Positions 46,681 to 59,522 of a stretch of 64,000 nucleotides of DNA are shown here, in pieces. A model generated the notes under the pieces. That model was not told the DNA's origin, made no database searches, and saw only the letters and a list, made by a program, of their open reading frames with translations. Location: the NCBI RefSeq assembly GCF_026914265.1, contig NC_069129.1:17097945-17161944 (forward strand), in the 5' to 3' direction. The translations under genes were made by a program, and so were the position numbers. This stretch comes from Mya arenaria (Eukaryota > Mollusca > Bivalvia > Myida > Myidae). Positions within the stretch are counted from its first letter, which is position 1, and the number at the start of each line of letters is the position of its first letter.

Positions 46681-48417
46681 TTACAATGTCTGGATCTGAC
46701 TGCGAAACGCTGTCGCTTGTATCTCATGTCACTTATGGCATTTAAACACAATTTAAGTCGTGATGGCGTCACAACGGGGTCAAGCCATGCAACCAATAGG
46801 CGCGAGCAGACTTTGGTAAACTCAATTAAACAAAAGAGGGTCACGGGAACTTGATCAATAATAACTTAGTTAGTGTTTATGCGAAACCCCTTTTACCAAC
46901 CAGCGCTCATGCGTGAACTCTAAACATCTTACTTAATCAAACCCACTTTTGATTGAATGGAAATTTGGCGGTTGTTTCCGTAATAAACCTTCTAAATAAT
47001 CAAATGGAATTCGTCCGTCGAGCTAATTGGTAGAGACATGTGTCTGAGCATTAAAATAAAGTTAGAACAAGTTATGTCAAATCTTTATGCTAAATTCGTT
47101 AAGATTTGGAAAAGTATGTTAGAACTGATTGAGATTGAGATGATAACATGTATTTAACACTTGGAGTACCAAATTATGTCATGTCTGTTAGTTTTGAAAC
47201 TGCAATCCTTATATATGTATTAAGGGCGGTATCGAGTAGTCTTAAAGCGATTTAAATATGCTTTGAATGTTCATCACCAATTATATTCACGGTCGCCTTC
47301 ATAACTGCTTGACGAGTTAAAAAGTGTGACTGATATATTTTGAAACAGTTCATTATTCAGCAGTTGTTTAATTAAATGTCGGTTTGACAGAAAAACATAT
47401 TATAAAACATAATTGATTACTTACAACTTACCGATTGTTCAGGAAGTGATTAATGACATCGTTATTAGCTTTTAAACGTGAACTATTGGATGATGTGCAC
47501 ACATATTGAAATATAAACAAGTAAAGCTAAAACTGTTGTTTCAATAATGCAATGAAACTACAGTCAGAGAAAATTCATAACCAAACTCTGTTTAGGACCA
47601 CCAGGCAAATCTTGTTGGAAAAAAACAGCAGATCACAAGTGTATCCATTTAACGTCCAAAGCAGTAACGATTAAAAGTTAGTGCTCAATGATGACGTTAA
47701 CAACGTTGTTAACTTAAAGTTAACAAACTCACCTTGCTGGCAAACCACCCAATCGTTTGTTTGCTTCTTATTGTGACCTTTTCTTTAAGTTTCTTATATA
47801 TCCGCATAAAAAAGTTGGTAAAAAATAATCCTGAATCATTTCGCATAACAGATTATAAAAAATGTTCACAACAATTGTTGGTAAATATTTCATCAGCGTG
47901 GTTCTCCAATGAAAACATCATTTATTAGAATTATAATTTTTAGAATACTCGTATATCCAAACACATTCTTGCAAAATTAGTCTAACGTAAAAGAAAACAT
48001 GCATATTGTTTTTAAATATATGTTAATGCTTATGTTACTGTTGCATGTTGCATAATATTGTAATGTATATATTTATTTTTATAGATGTTTATTTGTTAGC
48101 AGTTCATATAAGTAAACGAACACTTTCAAAAATCATATATATCATATACTTCTCAATTCGGGTCCGTTGATTGACCGGTTCTCTGTCTAACATATAACAA
48201 ATAGTAGCACAGTGGTAGGGTAGGTAATCCAGACTAAGTACTACGTTGGATACCTAAAATAACCTTAATCTATCCGGTAGCGGTTTTATCAGTGTAATAC
48301 GAACGCGGACCAGAATGTTTACAAGCGTCTGTAGACTGACAGTTTGATCAGATGTAAACTGTCAAACATTTTTATCATTATGTTTAAAGGATATAACGTG
48401 TATGACACTGTGTAACT
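46681..48417. other. gene-free; upstream of the SLC7-like gene
   Basis: No gene was recognised. 5' UTR exons of the SLC7-like gene may lie here but cannot be placed. A short tRNA-like patch (gagctaattggtagagac) occurs at about 47018. Confidence 0.45.
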
Positions 48418-51400
48418 ATGGGAAAGTTGGAAGAAACAGAACCCACCGTAGAGGTGGAACACCACAAACTTGAGATGAAACGCTCAATATCGTTATTTCA
48501 TGTCATTTCTATATTGTGCTCAGTTACTGGTCATGTTTCTGTTTTCGTAGCACCTGCAGCTATTTTAAGTTACACGGGATCTATAGCATTGTCGTTGATA
48601 TTGTGGGTTTTCGGTGGAATTATGAATCTATTTCTAGCATTATGCTTCACAGAATTAGGGACTATGTTTCCTAAAAGTGGGGGAGCATATGCATACATCC
48701 TTCAAGTATTCGGTCCCCTGCCTGGATTTCTTACAGCATGGGGCTACCTAACCCTGATCTCAGGTCCACACTGGGCTTTTTGTGCATACAGTGCATCTCT
48801 GTATGCAATGAAGCCATTTTATCTTGATTGCAAGCCACCTGATGCTGCAATAAGACTGCTTGCGATTTGGATATTGGGTGAGTTTTAGTTTTGGTATTTG
48901 AATACTTTAACGTATTAAACCAGGAACTGTATAGCTTAAATTTTGATAAAATTTTACACAGTGTTAAATAAAACACCCTATTACGCATAGAACGGAAAAA
49001 GTGAATGTAAAAGGTAATTTACTATTTAAGATTGCTGTTGTGATTATTATTTTTTTCATATCTTACAGTGACTTTTGTTGCCATCAACTGCAGCTATGTC
49101 AAGTTTGTGACAAAGGCCCAAAGTGTGTTGACAGTGACAAAACTCGTTGCTTTGTTGTTAATAATTGTGTGTGGTTTAATCAGTTTTGTCAAAGGTATGC
49201 TTTCGCTTTCTTTAGAACTATTCTGCAACTTGATTCTCAAAATATCTTTTGGTTTACTGATGCAATTAGCGTAATTAAGAAGACATCTATGTAAGTTCAA
49301 TTTGGGCCCGTCTTATTGTTTTTATTATCATTTTCTATCAAAAAACAGTCAGATGTTGTAAATGTTTTGCATGAAACTCGTTGATTTTGCTACAAATAAA
49401 TTGTATCTATTATCTAGATCATGCTATTTTTAGATGGTGCTGAGAACTTGTCAGATCCTTGGGAAGGCACAGAAAGCAGGCCATTTGTGATTGCAATGTC
49501 TTTATTCTTTTCAGTATTTACTTACGGAGGATGGTAAGCTATCTTTGTTTTAATCTATGTATTTTTTAGAGGTTTTAGTTTTCTTATATCTAAGCTTATA
49601 AATAAAATATAAATGCTGCTGATACTATTTTTACACTGTTTCAGGCAGATTGTTACAAATTTAATGGAAGAAGTAAAAAATCCAGGAAGGTAAAATACGA
49701 TTTCGGTCAAAAGTTAAAAATGATTTTATTTAATATATCTATTCATGTAACAGTAACTACAATACTTTGTTCAAATCTGAAAACATTTGATAGGAATAAG
49801 AAAGGAATTATAATTCTATAGAATTATATGGAAACGTATATAACGTAAATATATTATGAACATCATTTTTTAGAAGTCTTAGAGAAAACAAATGCTGAAA
49901 ACTAGATTCCATTCATATTATTGTTCTGTGCTTCAGAGACTTACCGAAGGCTGTGTATATAAGCATGTTTATCATCACTGCTGAGTTCACCCTCACAAAT
50001 GTTGCATACTACATAGTAATTGATAAATACGACGTCCTGCAGTCGACCACAGTTGCAATGGTATTTTGTTTTGCTGTTGATAGTATTCATATAAAAATAT
50101 CTGAAAAGTCATGACAACCAAGATTACATTGTTAGACCAGATAGTATTCATGATAAAAATATCTGAAAAGTCATGACAACCAAGATTACATTGTTAGACC
50201 AGCTTCTCATATACACATGTATGTGATAGTATACATGTAAGTGAACGATTCTTTGTCCATTGGTTTGTTTAAAAATTAGTATATCCACCTTTTAGATTAA
50301 TTTTTCCGATATGATAAACTGCTTGCATTAATTTCACGCTTAAGAATGACCTCAATATATTTTCAGCTTTTCTTTGAGCGTTTTTATCCACCCTTGATGC
50401 CTGTTATATCGGCTTTAGTGGCCATTACGGCCATCGGAGTGTTAAACTGCTCCATCCTTGGACATTCCAGGTGATCAAATTATCAGATCTGTGTGAAACG
50501 CATTGTGTCATTTATTTGAGTAAATAATCAACTTTTTGTTTCCAATTAAAATAAGCCATATGTTTGCGTATTTTAATGACTTTCCTTATGTCAGGGTCCT
50601 TTTTGCCGCTTCAAGAAATGAGCAAGCTCCTGTGATGTTTTCAATGATCAACACAAAGTTTCTAACACCGTGGCCAGCAATATTTCTTTTGGTATGAGAT
50701 CATATTGTGTATTCGCCATAACCATATACTTAATTAACTTGAACGATTTCTTTTTGTAGACTCTAATGCCATTGGAAAACGTTTAATAATTGCACAGTTG
50801 AAATGCGTAGTTTTTTTAACAGACGCTTTTACAAATGAACAATAGTAAACATTATTAGACTTAATACTTTAGTAAACACCACATTACTAATAACTTTCGA
50901 AATCAACACAAAATCCAAAAACTATATTAAACCTAACAAAACTAAATACTTGAGTAAATATCACGTAGCGAAATACCTTAGTAAACATTACATAACTAAA
51001 TACCTTAGAAAAAATCACATAGCTAAATATCTTAGTGAACACCACATAACTAAATACATTGGGGAACACCACATAACTAAATACTCTTTAAACATCACAT
51101 ATCTTAATACCGTAGTAAACATCATATAGCAAAATACATTAGGAAGCATCACATATCTAAATATTTAATTAAACACCACATAACTAAATACCTAAGTAAA
51201 CAGCGCATAATTGAATACCTCAGTGAACATCACATAACTAAATACTTTATTAAATAGCACATAATTTAATCACTCACTAAACATCACATAACTTAATACT
51301 TTATTAAACATCACATTTCTAAAGGAATTTTACAGTCCTACATGAAAGTCTTAAAATCATCTACATGTATATACTCAGATTTTTTTCATTTACATTTCTT

Positions 51401-54400
51401 ATTTTGAACAATAAGTTTCTTATATATGAATTTCCTTTCGTTTTCAGACCCTATGGTCAATTGTGATGCTGGTGTCCGGTGCCTTGTTTACGATGATGGA
51501 GTTGGTCAGTCTGTTCTCAATCATTCTCAGCTTTTCTGTTGTTGTTACGCAGCTTTACCTTAGATGGAAGCAACCGCATGCTGAAAGGCCTTACAAAGTA
51601 AGACTTGTATTAACAAAGCAGTATTTTGTCTATAAAAAAACACACTATTTTAAGATTTATCCTTCGGAAGCATAAATAGCTACCAGAGCTCCGGTTTGAT
51701 TGTGTCTGTGCAATGCAATATAGTATGTGCAAGATTGTCATTTGCTGGTCTAGTTTATTTAACCAAATCATGAGGTACAATCTGAAAATTATGTATATGT
51801 AAGGCTGACATATGCAATTTCATTGCCATAAACATTTTAGAATGAGGTTAACTTGTATCCTCGACTAACCATGATGCGTGGATGTAAGGAATAAATTAAC
51901 AATAATAAAGTTGAACAAAACATTACTTTTATCCGACATGCCATGTATTCATCCTTTTTACTTATATAACAAGTATGTAAGCACAACAGGCCAAAATTTC
52001 ACATAAATATTGCGAACAGAGAACAGCAGCTTCTGAAACTAGGCCACCATCTTGACTGTAGTACCTAGATTCTCGAACTCTGACATAATCTAGGTCAACA
52101 CATTTTAACTAGGTCAATGCTGTTTTAATCAATTGGTTTTGGTGAAAAATAGTCAAGCTTATCTTCAAAAATGTTCATTTCAAAATTTCAACTTAAAATT
52201 GACAAAATAATGCAAATTATGTAAACATAAACATTATATTAGTCAAATTTCTCCTCATTTTTTTCTAGAACGCAGGTTTTTAATGTCTTTGTCTTATGGC
52301 CACATTTTTGTGTCATTACCCTTACAGAAATTGATCCGAATAATAGCACTCTGCTTAGTCCTTTTTCTAGTCGTTTTATTTCCATTTGAAAATGGATTTT
52401 TGTAAAATAATGTATTTCTGCCTTCGGTATAATTCTGATTTTCTAGTGTTTTGTTTAAACTTTATTTATTTTAAAATGTTTGTGAAAAAAATGAATTAAT
52501 TTATGCGAAGTTATTCTCGTTGGCACGATTTTGCGTGAGAAAGTGGTCTTGTGTTGTGGGAGAAACCGGAAAACCCGGAGAAAACCTACTTATCCGGCTG
52601 GGCATCCAGATTGTTCAGATCATAAGAACACATTTCAACTAGAACAAATAATCAGACGAACAATTTTGTAACTTGTCCTATATGAACAACCTTTATTTGG
52701 GCGATCTGACCAAAAAGTACGATGTACGACCACGATCATTTTGAAATACGGTAAAGACATTGGTCCAAAATAAATTCAACCACTATGTGAACTTTCACGG
52801 GTTTTTTTCAGTGAGTTGAGTTCTTTCCTTTACTTGAAAAGATTCAGAGCATACTCTTTCTTTGTTTGTGTCCAAACTATGATTTGTTAAAAACTGTAGA
52901 ATGTGTTTGTAATTAATGCTGGGACAAGTGTGAGGTTATTTGCATATAAACTAATTCAACCCCTAGTGGACGCGTGTTTTACTGACCGTTCCAAGGCGGT
53001 AATCCCATTTTGATGCGTGTGAGGACCACAGTGGCTTGATGATAGCAGCTAAACTGAGATATGTGTTATGGTATGTAAAAATCAAATTTGGGTTGGATGG
53101 ACTGTTTTTTTTTGTTTAATGAGTTTTAAATAGCTCCTATCATTAAGCTACTGTGGTGTGGTCTGCTTGTGATGTTTGGGCGCTTGTGCCTCTCGTTCAG
53201 TGCCGTTTGGGCTTTCATTTGATATTTCACTAGACTTGTCCCTTAGTTTTCATTGTATTATTGATGAACCTTCTACAAACTACGTTTAATTAATGTGCAT
53301 GACAAACTGTTTTGATATTATATTTTTTTATTGCAGACATTTCTTTTCATTCCAATTTCCCAATTCGCATTGATCATCGTCGTGTTTTTCTTGTGTATCT
53401 ACCAAGAACCTTTAAAACTTGGCCGTGGCCTGGCCATCTTAGCGGCTGGTCTTCCTGCATATTGGTTTGGTGTTTTATGGAGGAAAAAGCCAAAAGTTTA
53501 TCACAGATTCATGAGTAAGTACCTATTTATTGTTTTTATTTTATTTGTAGTTCAATTTTGCTTCGCGGTCTGGTCCGCCGATCACTGCATATAGGCTTTG
53601 TCTTTGTGATCACAGCGTCAAGGCTTAGGCTTGGTGATCACTGCTTCTAGGCTTGGTCTGGATGAAAACTGCTTCGAGGCTTGGTCAGGATGATCACTGC
53701 TTCTAAGCTGGGTCTGGATGATCACTGTTCCTAGGCTGGGTCCGGGTTATCACTGCTTCTAGGCTTGGTCAGGATTATCACTGCTTCTAAGCTGGGTCAG
53801 GATAGTCACTGTTTCTAGGCTGGGTCATGATGATCACTGTTTCTAGGCTGGGTCAGGATGATCACTGTTTCTAGGCTGGGTCAGGATGGTCACTGCTTTT
53901 AGGCGGTCTGGATGATCGCTGCTTCTATGCTTGGTCAGGATGATCACTGTTTCTATGCTTGGTCTGAATGATCACTGCTTCTAAGCTGGGTCAGGATGAT
54001 CACTGTTTCTATGCTTGGTCTGGGTGATCACTGTTTCTAGGATGGGTCCGGATGATCACTGCTTCAAGGCTTGGTCAGGATTGTCACTGTTTCTAGGCTT
54101 GGTCTGGATGATCATTGCTTCTACGCTGGGTCAGGATGATTACTGTTTCTAGGCTGGGTCCGGATGATCACTGCTTCTAAGCTGGGTCTAGGTGATCACT
54201 GTTTTTATGCTTGGTAAGGTTGATCACTGTTCCCATGCTTGATCTAGGCTTCTGTTGTATAAACATATTGTTCATTCCAACGTAATTTGGTTGGCATATG
54301 ACTCTGACTTGTGTAGGTAAGTTATATCAAACTGTTTTGGTGAGTTGTTAAATGTTTAAAAAATAACTTTAAAACATGACTTCTTTTTTTCAGAGTATAT

Positions 54401-54446
54401 AACTGTAGGATTACAAAAGCTGCTTTCTGTTGGAAAGGCGGCATGA
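48418..54446 (+). CDS. SLC7 (LAT/b0,+AT) light-chain amino-acid transporter-like, ten exons, 478 aa
   Basis: The exons are 48418-48877, 49069-49194, 49434-49533, 49645-49689, 49937-50060, 50367-50470, 50595-50691, 51448-51597, 53337-53514 and 54394-54446. All junctions are GT/AG and in phase. The 478-aa product matches the family length. It has a cytosolic N terminus and about 12 membrane segments, with ELGTMFPKSGGAYAY and FSVFTYGGW (family TM6 region) followed by EEVKNPGRDLPKAV. Cys138, in the TM3-TM4 loop before KPP, is placed where light chains form the disulfide with an SLC3 heavy chain. The family exchanges amino acids across the plasma membrane as such heterodimers. One oddity is that the TM1 backbone-binding motif, usually GSGIF, reads GHVSVF. 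Substrate choice may therefore differ, and the substrate is not predictable from sequence. Confidence 0.92.
50080..50202 (+). repeat. 61-bp tandem duplication in SLC7-like intron 5
   Basis: Two adjacent nearly identical units (atagtattcat, atctgaaaagtcatgacaac, attacattgttagaccag) are present. It is a recent local duplication within the intron. Confidence 0.8.
50925..51325. repeat. 27-bp minisatellite in SLC7-like intron 7
   Basis: About 14 drifting copies of a unit like ttagtaaacatcacataactaaata are present. Because 27 is a multiple of 3, the array yields a repetitive minus-strand frame (9-residue period), which is not a gene. Confidence 0.8.
51650..53336 (+). other. SLC7-like intron 8 sequence with a SINE piece
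   Basis: This part of intron 8 has no gene. 52507-52605 is a minus-strand type II SINE body (ttggcacgattttgcg, gaaacc-gga-aacccggagaaaacc). Confidence 0.6.
53600..54245 (+). repeat. 28-bp minisatellite in SLC7-like intron 9
   Basis: About 22 copies of a unit like tcaggatgatcactgtttctaggctggg are present, each with a tgatca palindrome. Copies vary at a few fixed positions (ctggat/caggat, gcttct/gtttct), so higher-order turnover is likely. The array fills most of the intron. Confidence 0.85.
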
Positions 54447-54699
54447 TGTATCTCCAGTTCCAACATCAACATATATGGTTGTAGTTCCGACCCTATGAAA
54501 TGAAGTCCGTTATGCTGAACTGTTCACAGTGTGTTTATTGTAACATATCTGAATGTATGACCATTCTTGGAAATCATTCTTATTTTTAAGATAGTTTTAG
54601 AACAGTAAGCGTATTTATTTTTCTATCTATTTTGCTTTTTAATATCCTACACTGTTATATGTATTTTACAACTGATGCTGAATGTGTTTTTCTAGCGGC
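54447..54699 (+). other. start of the SLC7-like 3' UTR
   Basis: This is non-coding sequence after the TGA. No convincing aataaa signal is seen before the tandem array that follows. Confidence 0.4.
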
Positions 54700-55415
54700 T
54701 TCATGTTGATTTTGTATCTGATGTAATTTACTTCCTAAGTCTTACATGTGACCCTTATACATTTTGTATCTGATTTTGTATCTGATATAATTTACTTCCT
54801 AAGTCTTACATGTGACCCTTATACATTTTGTATCTGATGTAATTTACTTCCGAAGTATTACATGTGACCCTTATACATTTTGTATCTGATTTTGTATCTG
54901 ATGTAATTTACTTCCTAAGTATTACATGTGACCCTTATACATTTTGTATCTGATTTTGTATCTGATGTAATTTACTTCCGAAGTATTACATGTGACCCTT
55001 ATACATTTTGTATCTGATTTTGTATCTGATGTAATTTACTTCCGAAGTATTACATGTGACCCTTATACATTTTGTATCTGATTTTGTATCTGGTGTAATT
55101 TACTTCCGAAGTATTACATGTGACCCTTATACATTTTGTATCTGATTTTGTATCTGATGTAATTTACTTCCGAAGTATTACATGTGACCCTTATACATTT
55201 TGTATCTGATTTTGTATCTGATGTAATTTACTTCCGAAGTATTACATGTGACCCTTATACATTTTGTATCTGATTTTGTATCTGATGTAATTTACTTCCG
55301 AAGTATTACATGTGACCCTTATACATTTTGTATCTGATTTTGTATCTGATGTAATTTACTTCCTAAGTATTACATGTGACCCTTATACATTTTGTATCTG
55401 ATTTTGTATCTGACG
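54700..55415 (+). repeat. 64-bp tandem array in the SLC7-like 3' flank
   Basis: About 11 copies of a 64-bp unit are present (landmarks tgatgtaatttacttcc, tattacatgtgaccc, ttatacattttgtatctg). Most units are identical or differ at one base (cctaag/cgaag), and one unit is shorter. It starts about 250 bp after the stop codon, so it may be transcribed in the 3' UTR. Confidence 0.9.
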
Positions 55416-56851
55416 TGTTGTTTGCCGTTTTTTTATATCTTAAACGCGCACGTGCTAATTTAAGTCATTCAACATTCTATTGCAAATGCATAACACTTAT
55501 ATGAAGGTATACGATGTATAAATGAGCTTTTTATTTTTATGGTAATAAGGTTACATTTTTATGCCTGATGTCCTCATATATTGATACATTTGTTTTTAAT
55601 TTTGCTTTTAACTTCAACTGAAATAACCCATTTTCAATCTTTCCAGGTCAAAAAAGCATATTATTTCTCTACTCATTTTATCTTTAAAGTGAAATCAAAA
55701 TAATAAGCTAAACGACTATCACAATGTATACCCATTTTTTGAAAATTGTCTATGACGCATATATATATATGCGATGTAATTATATAGTGTAGGACTTGTT
55801 TTCAAAATCACATAAATTTTATCGATCAATTATTGGTATGTATTTTGATATTGTTATGTATTAAATGAGTGCTTGTTGAATACCATGACAATGCCTGGTA
55901 TCGCTCTTTCTATTCTTATTTTAACCACCCATTTTCAGTTAAATATAAATCGATACATTCACATCGATCTATATTAAATACACCTTAATTTTAAGTGATA
56001 AACCTTTAACTATTTACAAAATAATGCATTTATGGAAAATTTTAAATACTGAAAACAAGATTGTTACCGTGTAACTAATAGCTGAAAACGCAAAAATATT
56101 AACTGATTGGTGAATGCTAAAATATATACAGTGATCAACTATCGTCTCATAAGGTAGATATACCATGTTTTCTGCACCTTTCTTTCAAATTGAACTCAGT
56201 ATCCCTCATAAGAACCATTGTTTTCGACATTTATTTATCCTTTTTGGTATATTTAAACAATTGTATTAATTGTGGTTAATCTTATTTGGGAGGAATAGTG
56301 CATCCTTAAGGCTAACCATAGGTGTTTGCGTCTATCGTTTGCGAGTTGGTTCCCTGCTTACTGTGTATGCGTTAAGATGCAACAAGGATACACTGAGTGA
56401 CTAGACAAATTCAAAACGTGAGCGACAGTCACTGGCGTAGCTCCAAGAAGGTAACATAGGCCGGGGCCTGAACAGCAGGGGCTGATCCAGGATTCGACGT
56501 TAGAGGGGGCGTAACTTAGGGGCCTACCCTTTTCACTTGCGCCCCTCCCTCAGAAACGAAATTTATTTTATATTTGATTAAAAGTGTTGGCAGGGGGGTT
56601 AGACAAATGGTGCATTTTGGGCGTGTTTTATTACTTTTCTTCTCCTATATTGAAATAAAAAGTAAACTTGGACGATTTTAGGGGGCGCACGCCCCCCCCC
56701 CCCCCCCCTGAATCCGCTAGTAAACAGGATTTTCAAAAACAGTATTTTTATAAAGTAAAAGAGAATGCATTTAAAACCCTTTAGAGTTTGTTTTTATTTC
56801 TAAACGCATCTAGTCTGGAGTTCCTTCCCCTAACACTATCGTTATCGGGGG
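55416..56851. other. gene-free; short low-complexity repeat
   Basis: 56470-56720 holds an old inverted-end repeat (gctgatccaggattcg near the left, a C-run and tgaatccgctagt near the right). Otherwise nothing was recognised. Confidence 0.45.
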
Positions 56852-57193
56852 GTCAGGCAAAGGCCAATAATGGCGGCGACCAGTGGACGCCTATTCTGTA
56901 GGTAGGGTCGGGTAACCCATAGCAAATGTATTTTTATAGGCCTTAAAATTGGAAAAAGGGCTTCTAATTTAATTGAGCTGAGAACTTATGCACCAGTCAA
57001 TTGTAACCACGGGGATTTTACCTTTTCTTTTTTCTTTCCAGACAAGTGATCACCGAAACTCGAGTGTACCATTATATTCTACATATAAATAGTGTTCAAA
57101 TGCCGTTGTTATATTAACTTGATCAACAAAAGTCAAATAAATGGTAACCTTATAGCGTCCACTGGGCGCCGCCATTATTGGCCTTTGCCTGAC
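56852..57193. mobile_element. 342-bp MITE with 38-bp terminal inverted repeats
   Basis: The left end begins gtcaggcaaaggccaataat and the right end is its reverse complement, with one difference over about 38 bp. The centre is AT-rich and non-coding. A gcaccagtcaattgtaaccac piece of another family sits inside at about 56990. No target duplication is clear. Confidence 0.8.
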
Positions 57194-58093
57194 GTACTGT
57201 ATGAAATATCAGTAAGCAGGGAACCAGACTAAAACGCATCCTGCACTAAAGAATTCGCGGGGGAGCACGCGTATGTGTTTCATTTCTGTACTTTCAACTC
57301 TAGCATTGACTGTGTTAATGAGTGCACGGTACAAGAAGTGTATTACTAATATAATATATGTATTAGGTTTATCAGTGAAAGCATGTGATCTGCGTGTTTA
57401 TTTTCCTTTTGCTTTGTTTTGTAGTGTTATTGAGCTTTAACGTTTATCATGCGACGAGACCGATAACTAGTAAGCTCGCTTTTTAAAATAGTCACTGCTT
57501 AGTAATGGCCCTTGAATTGGCAAACTATCTCGCTTAAATACATTTAGTTCCTATTAGTTAAACTTAGTGATTAAAGAATGGGTTTACTTTCACGGATGAG
57601 TTGATTTACCAGCCTCTGACTCGTGAAATTCATTAAATTGATTTATTTCATCAAAGTTCAATATTAGTTCATTGACCGTACTTTGAAACGCATTACTCGC
57701 ATTTGTCAGCTATTTGGCAAAAATGAATACAATTTCATGGTTATGTCAATGTTTTGTTAGTAATACTAGTAGTACTCCACTGAGTTTTTTACTCTAGTTT
57801 CAATATATAAGTCTGACGTAGAATTATTTTTTTTATGTTACAGGGACATTTAACCGATGTGTTAATTTCGTTTTTTGTTGTTGTTTTTTTTGTTTTTGTT
57901 TTTGTTTTAAACTAAAACCATGGTTTAATATATATAAAACATGATATCAGTCAGAGCAAATAAACGCATTCAAACACAAGCATATTTCTTTTTCTTATAT
58001 CATTGATGGTGTAATAACACCTTTTGGTGCATGATACATGAATTAAATTATATAATAATATGCGAAAGAAAACTTGATTTTAAATAGAATAAC
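57194..58093. other. gene-free spacer
   Basis: It contains a T/G-rich low-complexity run at about 57870-57910. Nothing else was recognised. Confidence 0.45.
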
Positions 58094-58887
58094 GCACCAA
58101 TCAATTGTAACCACGGCCCTTCAAGTTCCGAGGGGGGGGGGGATAGCGGGGGAAATGGGCCGTGTTTTTACCTTACAGAACAGAACAGAACAGAACAGAC
58201 AGTTTATTCGACTTATACATGTGTACATCGTCGTAATACATATAGTTATACATATAAACATGTCACGTATCTAAACTTACAAACATAATATAATAAAATA
58301 AAATATAAGCAAAAATATTATGTAAATTGGATACCAAATAATTATTATGTTAACTTTGGCAGTGAGAGAATGTTTCATAACTACTATATCAAGTTAAATT
58401 ATTTATAAGTGCGTTGCGTATAATAAATGATTCTTTAATATATTTACAAACATTCATAACTTCCTTTTTATCACATGATACCAATAATTGATGGAATTTG
58501 AACACAGATGGATTAACATAATAGCATCGTTTTATATAAGTTACACGTAACTGACGATAGCATGGACAAATACATATGAGGTGATATTCATCCTCTATGT
58601 CCCTACTATTACAACATAAACAATATCTTTCGTTACGAGGTATATTGTAACGTGCATACAGGTGGCCCAGCAGTGCCGAGTGAATGCGGTGGTTTTGTTG
58701 TTGCGCCGAAAATAGCGGAGAATGGGCCTTACCTAGGATGTCCCCGGGATGCGGGGGAATTGTCGGGGATCTTATCAGCAGTTTGTTCTCAGGGCGGAGA
58801 TTTTACCCGGGATTGGCTGGACCGAAAGTCAAAGTCCCCGCTTTTCACCTTCCGGGAGGGGGGGGGGGGGGTACAATTGACTGGTGC
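58094..58887. mobile_element. inverted-repeat transposon, GCACCAGTCAATTGTA family, with LINE insertion
   Basis: The ends gcaccaatcaattgtaacc and acaattgactggtgc are inverted repeats with inner G-runs. The interior matches 33003-33325 except for a LINE fragment at 58179-58656. Confidence 0.78.
58179..58656 (-). mobile_element. 5'-truncated LINE, 3' end only
   Basis: On the minus strand, 58644-58389 reads the last 80 or so residues of a non-LTR polymerase. It has a cysteine/histidine motif (RYCLCCNSRDIEDEYHLIC) and a KFHQLLV-type tail before the stop. A 3' UTR follows and ends in a (TTCTG)n repeat (58179-58200 on the + strand as cagaa). tacag lies on both sides (58174-58178 and 58657-58661), a likely short target duplication. 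The clade is uncertain. Confidence 0.8.
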
Positions 58888-58959
58888 ACAAGAATAACAT
58901 TCGATAAAGCTCGTCCTTATCTTACAACCGGAACTTAGTTCATCCTCAACCTATCGTCT

Positions 58960-59522
58960 GTTTCAATCGGACGAGCCTCGGTGAGTAGGGTTTATTTCTT
59001 AAATAACCGGTTTCAACCAGCTAGCAGCTATAATGGCGACCATCAGTGATGTGTTTTAATTTTGCTTAGGAATACTACGGGATTTATAAAACTGTTTTTC
59101 AATAATCACATTCACTATTGATACAGTTGTTAATCATTGATATATTTTCTCTTTTTATGTCGTTTTCATATTACCTAACATTCATGTAAATCGAATTAAC
59201 ATAAAGAGGAAGATCGCGGAAGTTCAGTGAACACGCGTTTATAAATACGAAAGAAGTGACCTAAGAACGACCTTTCTACGTCAATATCGATCTAGCGCTA
59301 TCAGCTGCTCTGAGATCCATTCTTTGGTTTGCTCTGAAGTATTCACGAGCATTAAGGTTCACCTAAAATTGCTCGTTTTGACAAGGAAATTAACAACTAT
59401 CTGTTGTGCTGAAATAATATGCTCATTGTAGCAGAAGACACTTGACTCATTGAGGCTACGAAATATACTCACTGAACCTGCATATAGATCGTTTTAACAG
59501 TTGAAGCAGTACACAGAATAAA
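58960..59522 (+). promoter_or_regulatory. upstream/5' UTR region of UNC93-like gene 2
   Basis: Blocks of 37380-37792 recur here in the same order up to the start codon, with an extra segment of about 150 bp near 59040-59190. Shared blocks are the likeliest conserved promoter or 5' UTR elements of the gene pair. Confidence 0.6.

Noticed and set aside
50887-51072. Minus-strand protein with a 9-residue repeat
   Set aside because: It is the translation of a 27-bp minisatellite inside an SLC7-like intron.
53600-54245. Regulatory array of identical protein-binding sites
   Set aside because: Each unit holds a TGATCA palindrome, but the array lies in an intron and behaves like any minisatellite. 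No specific binding function can be supported.
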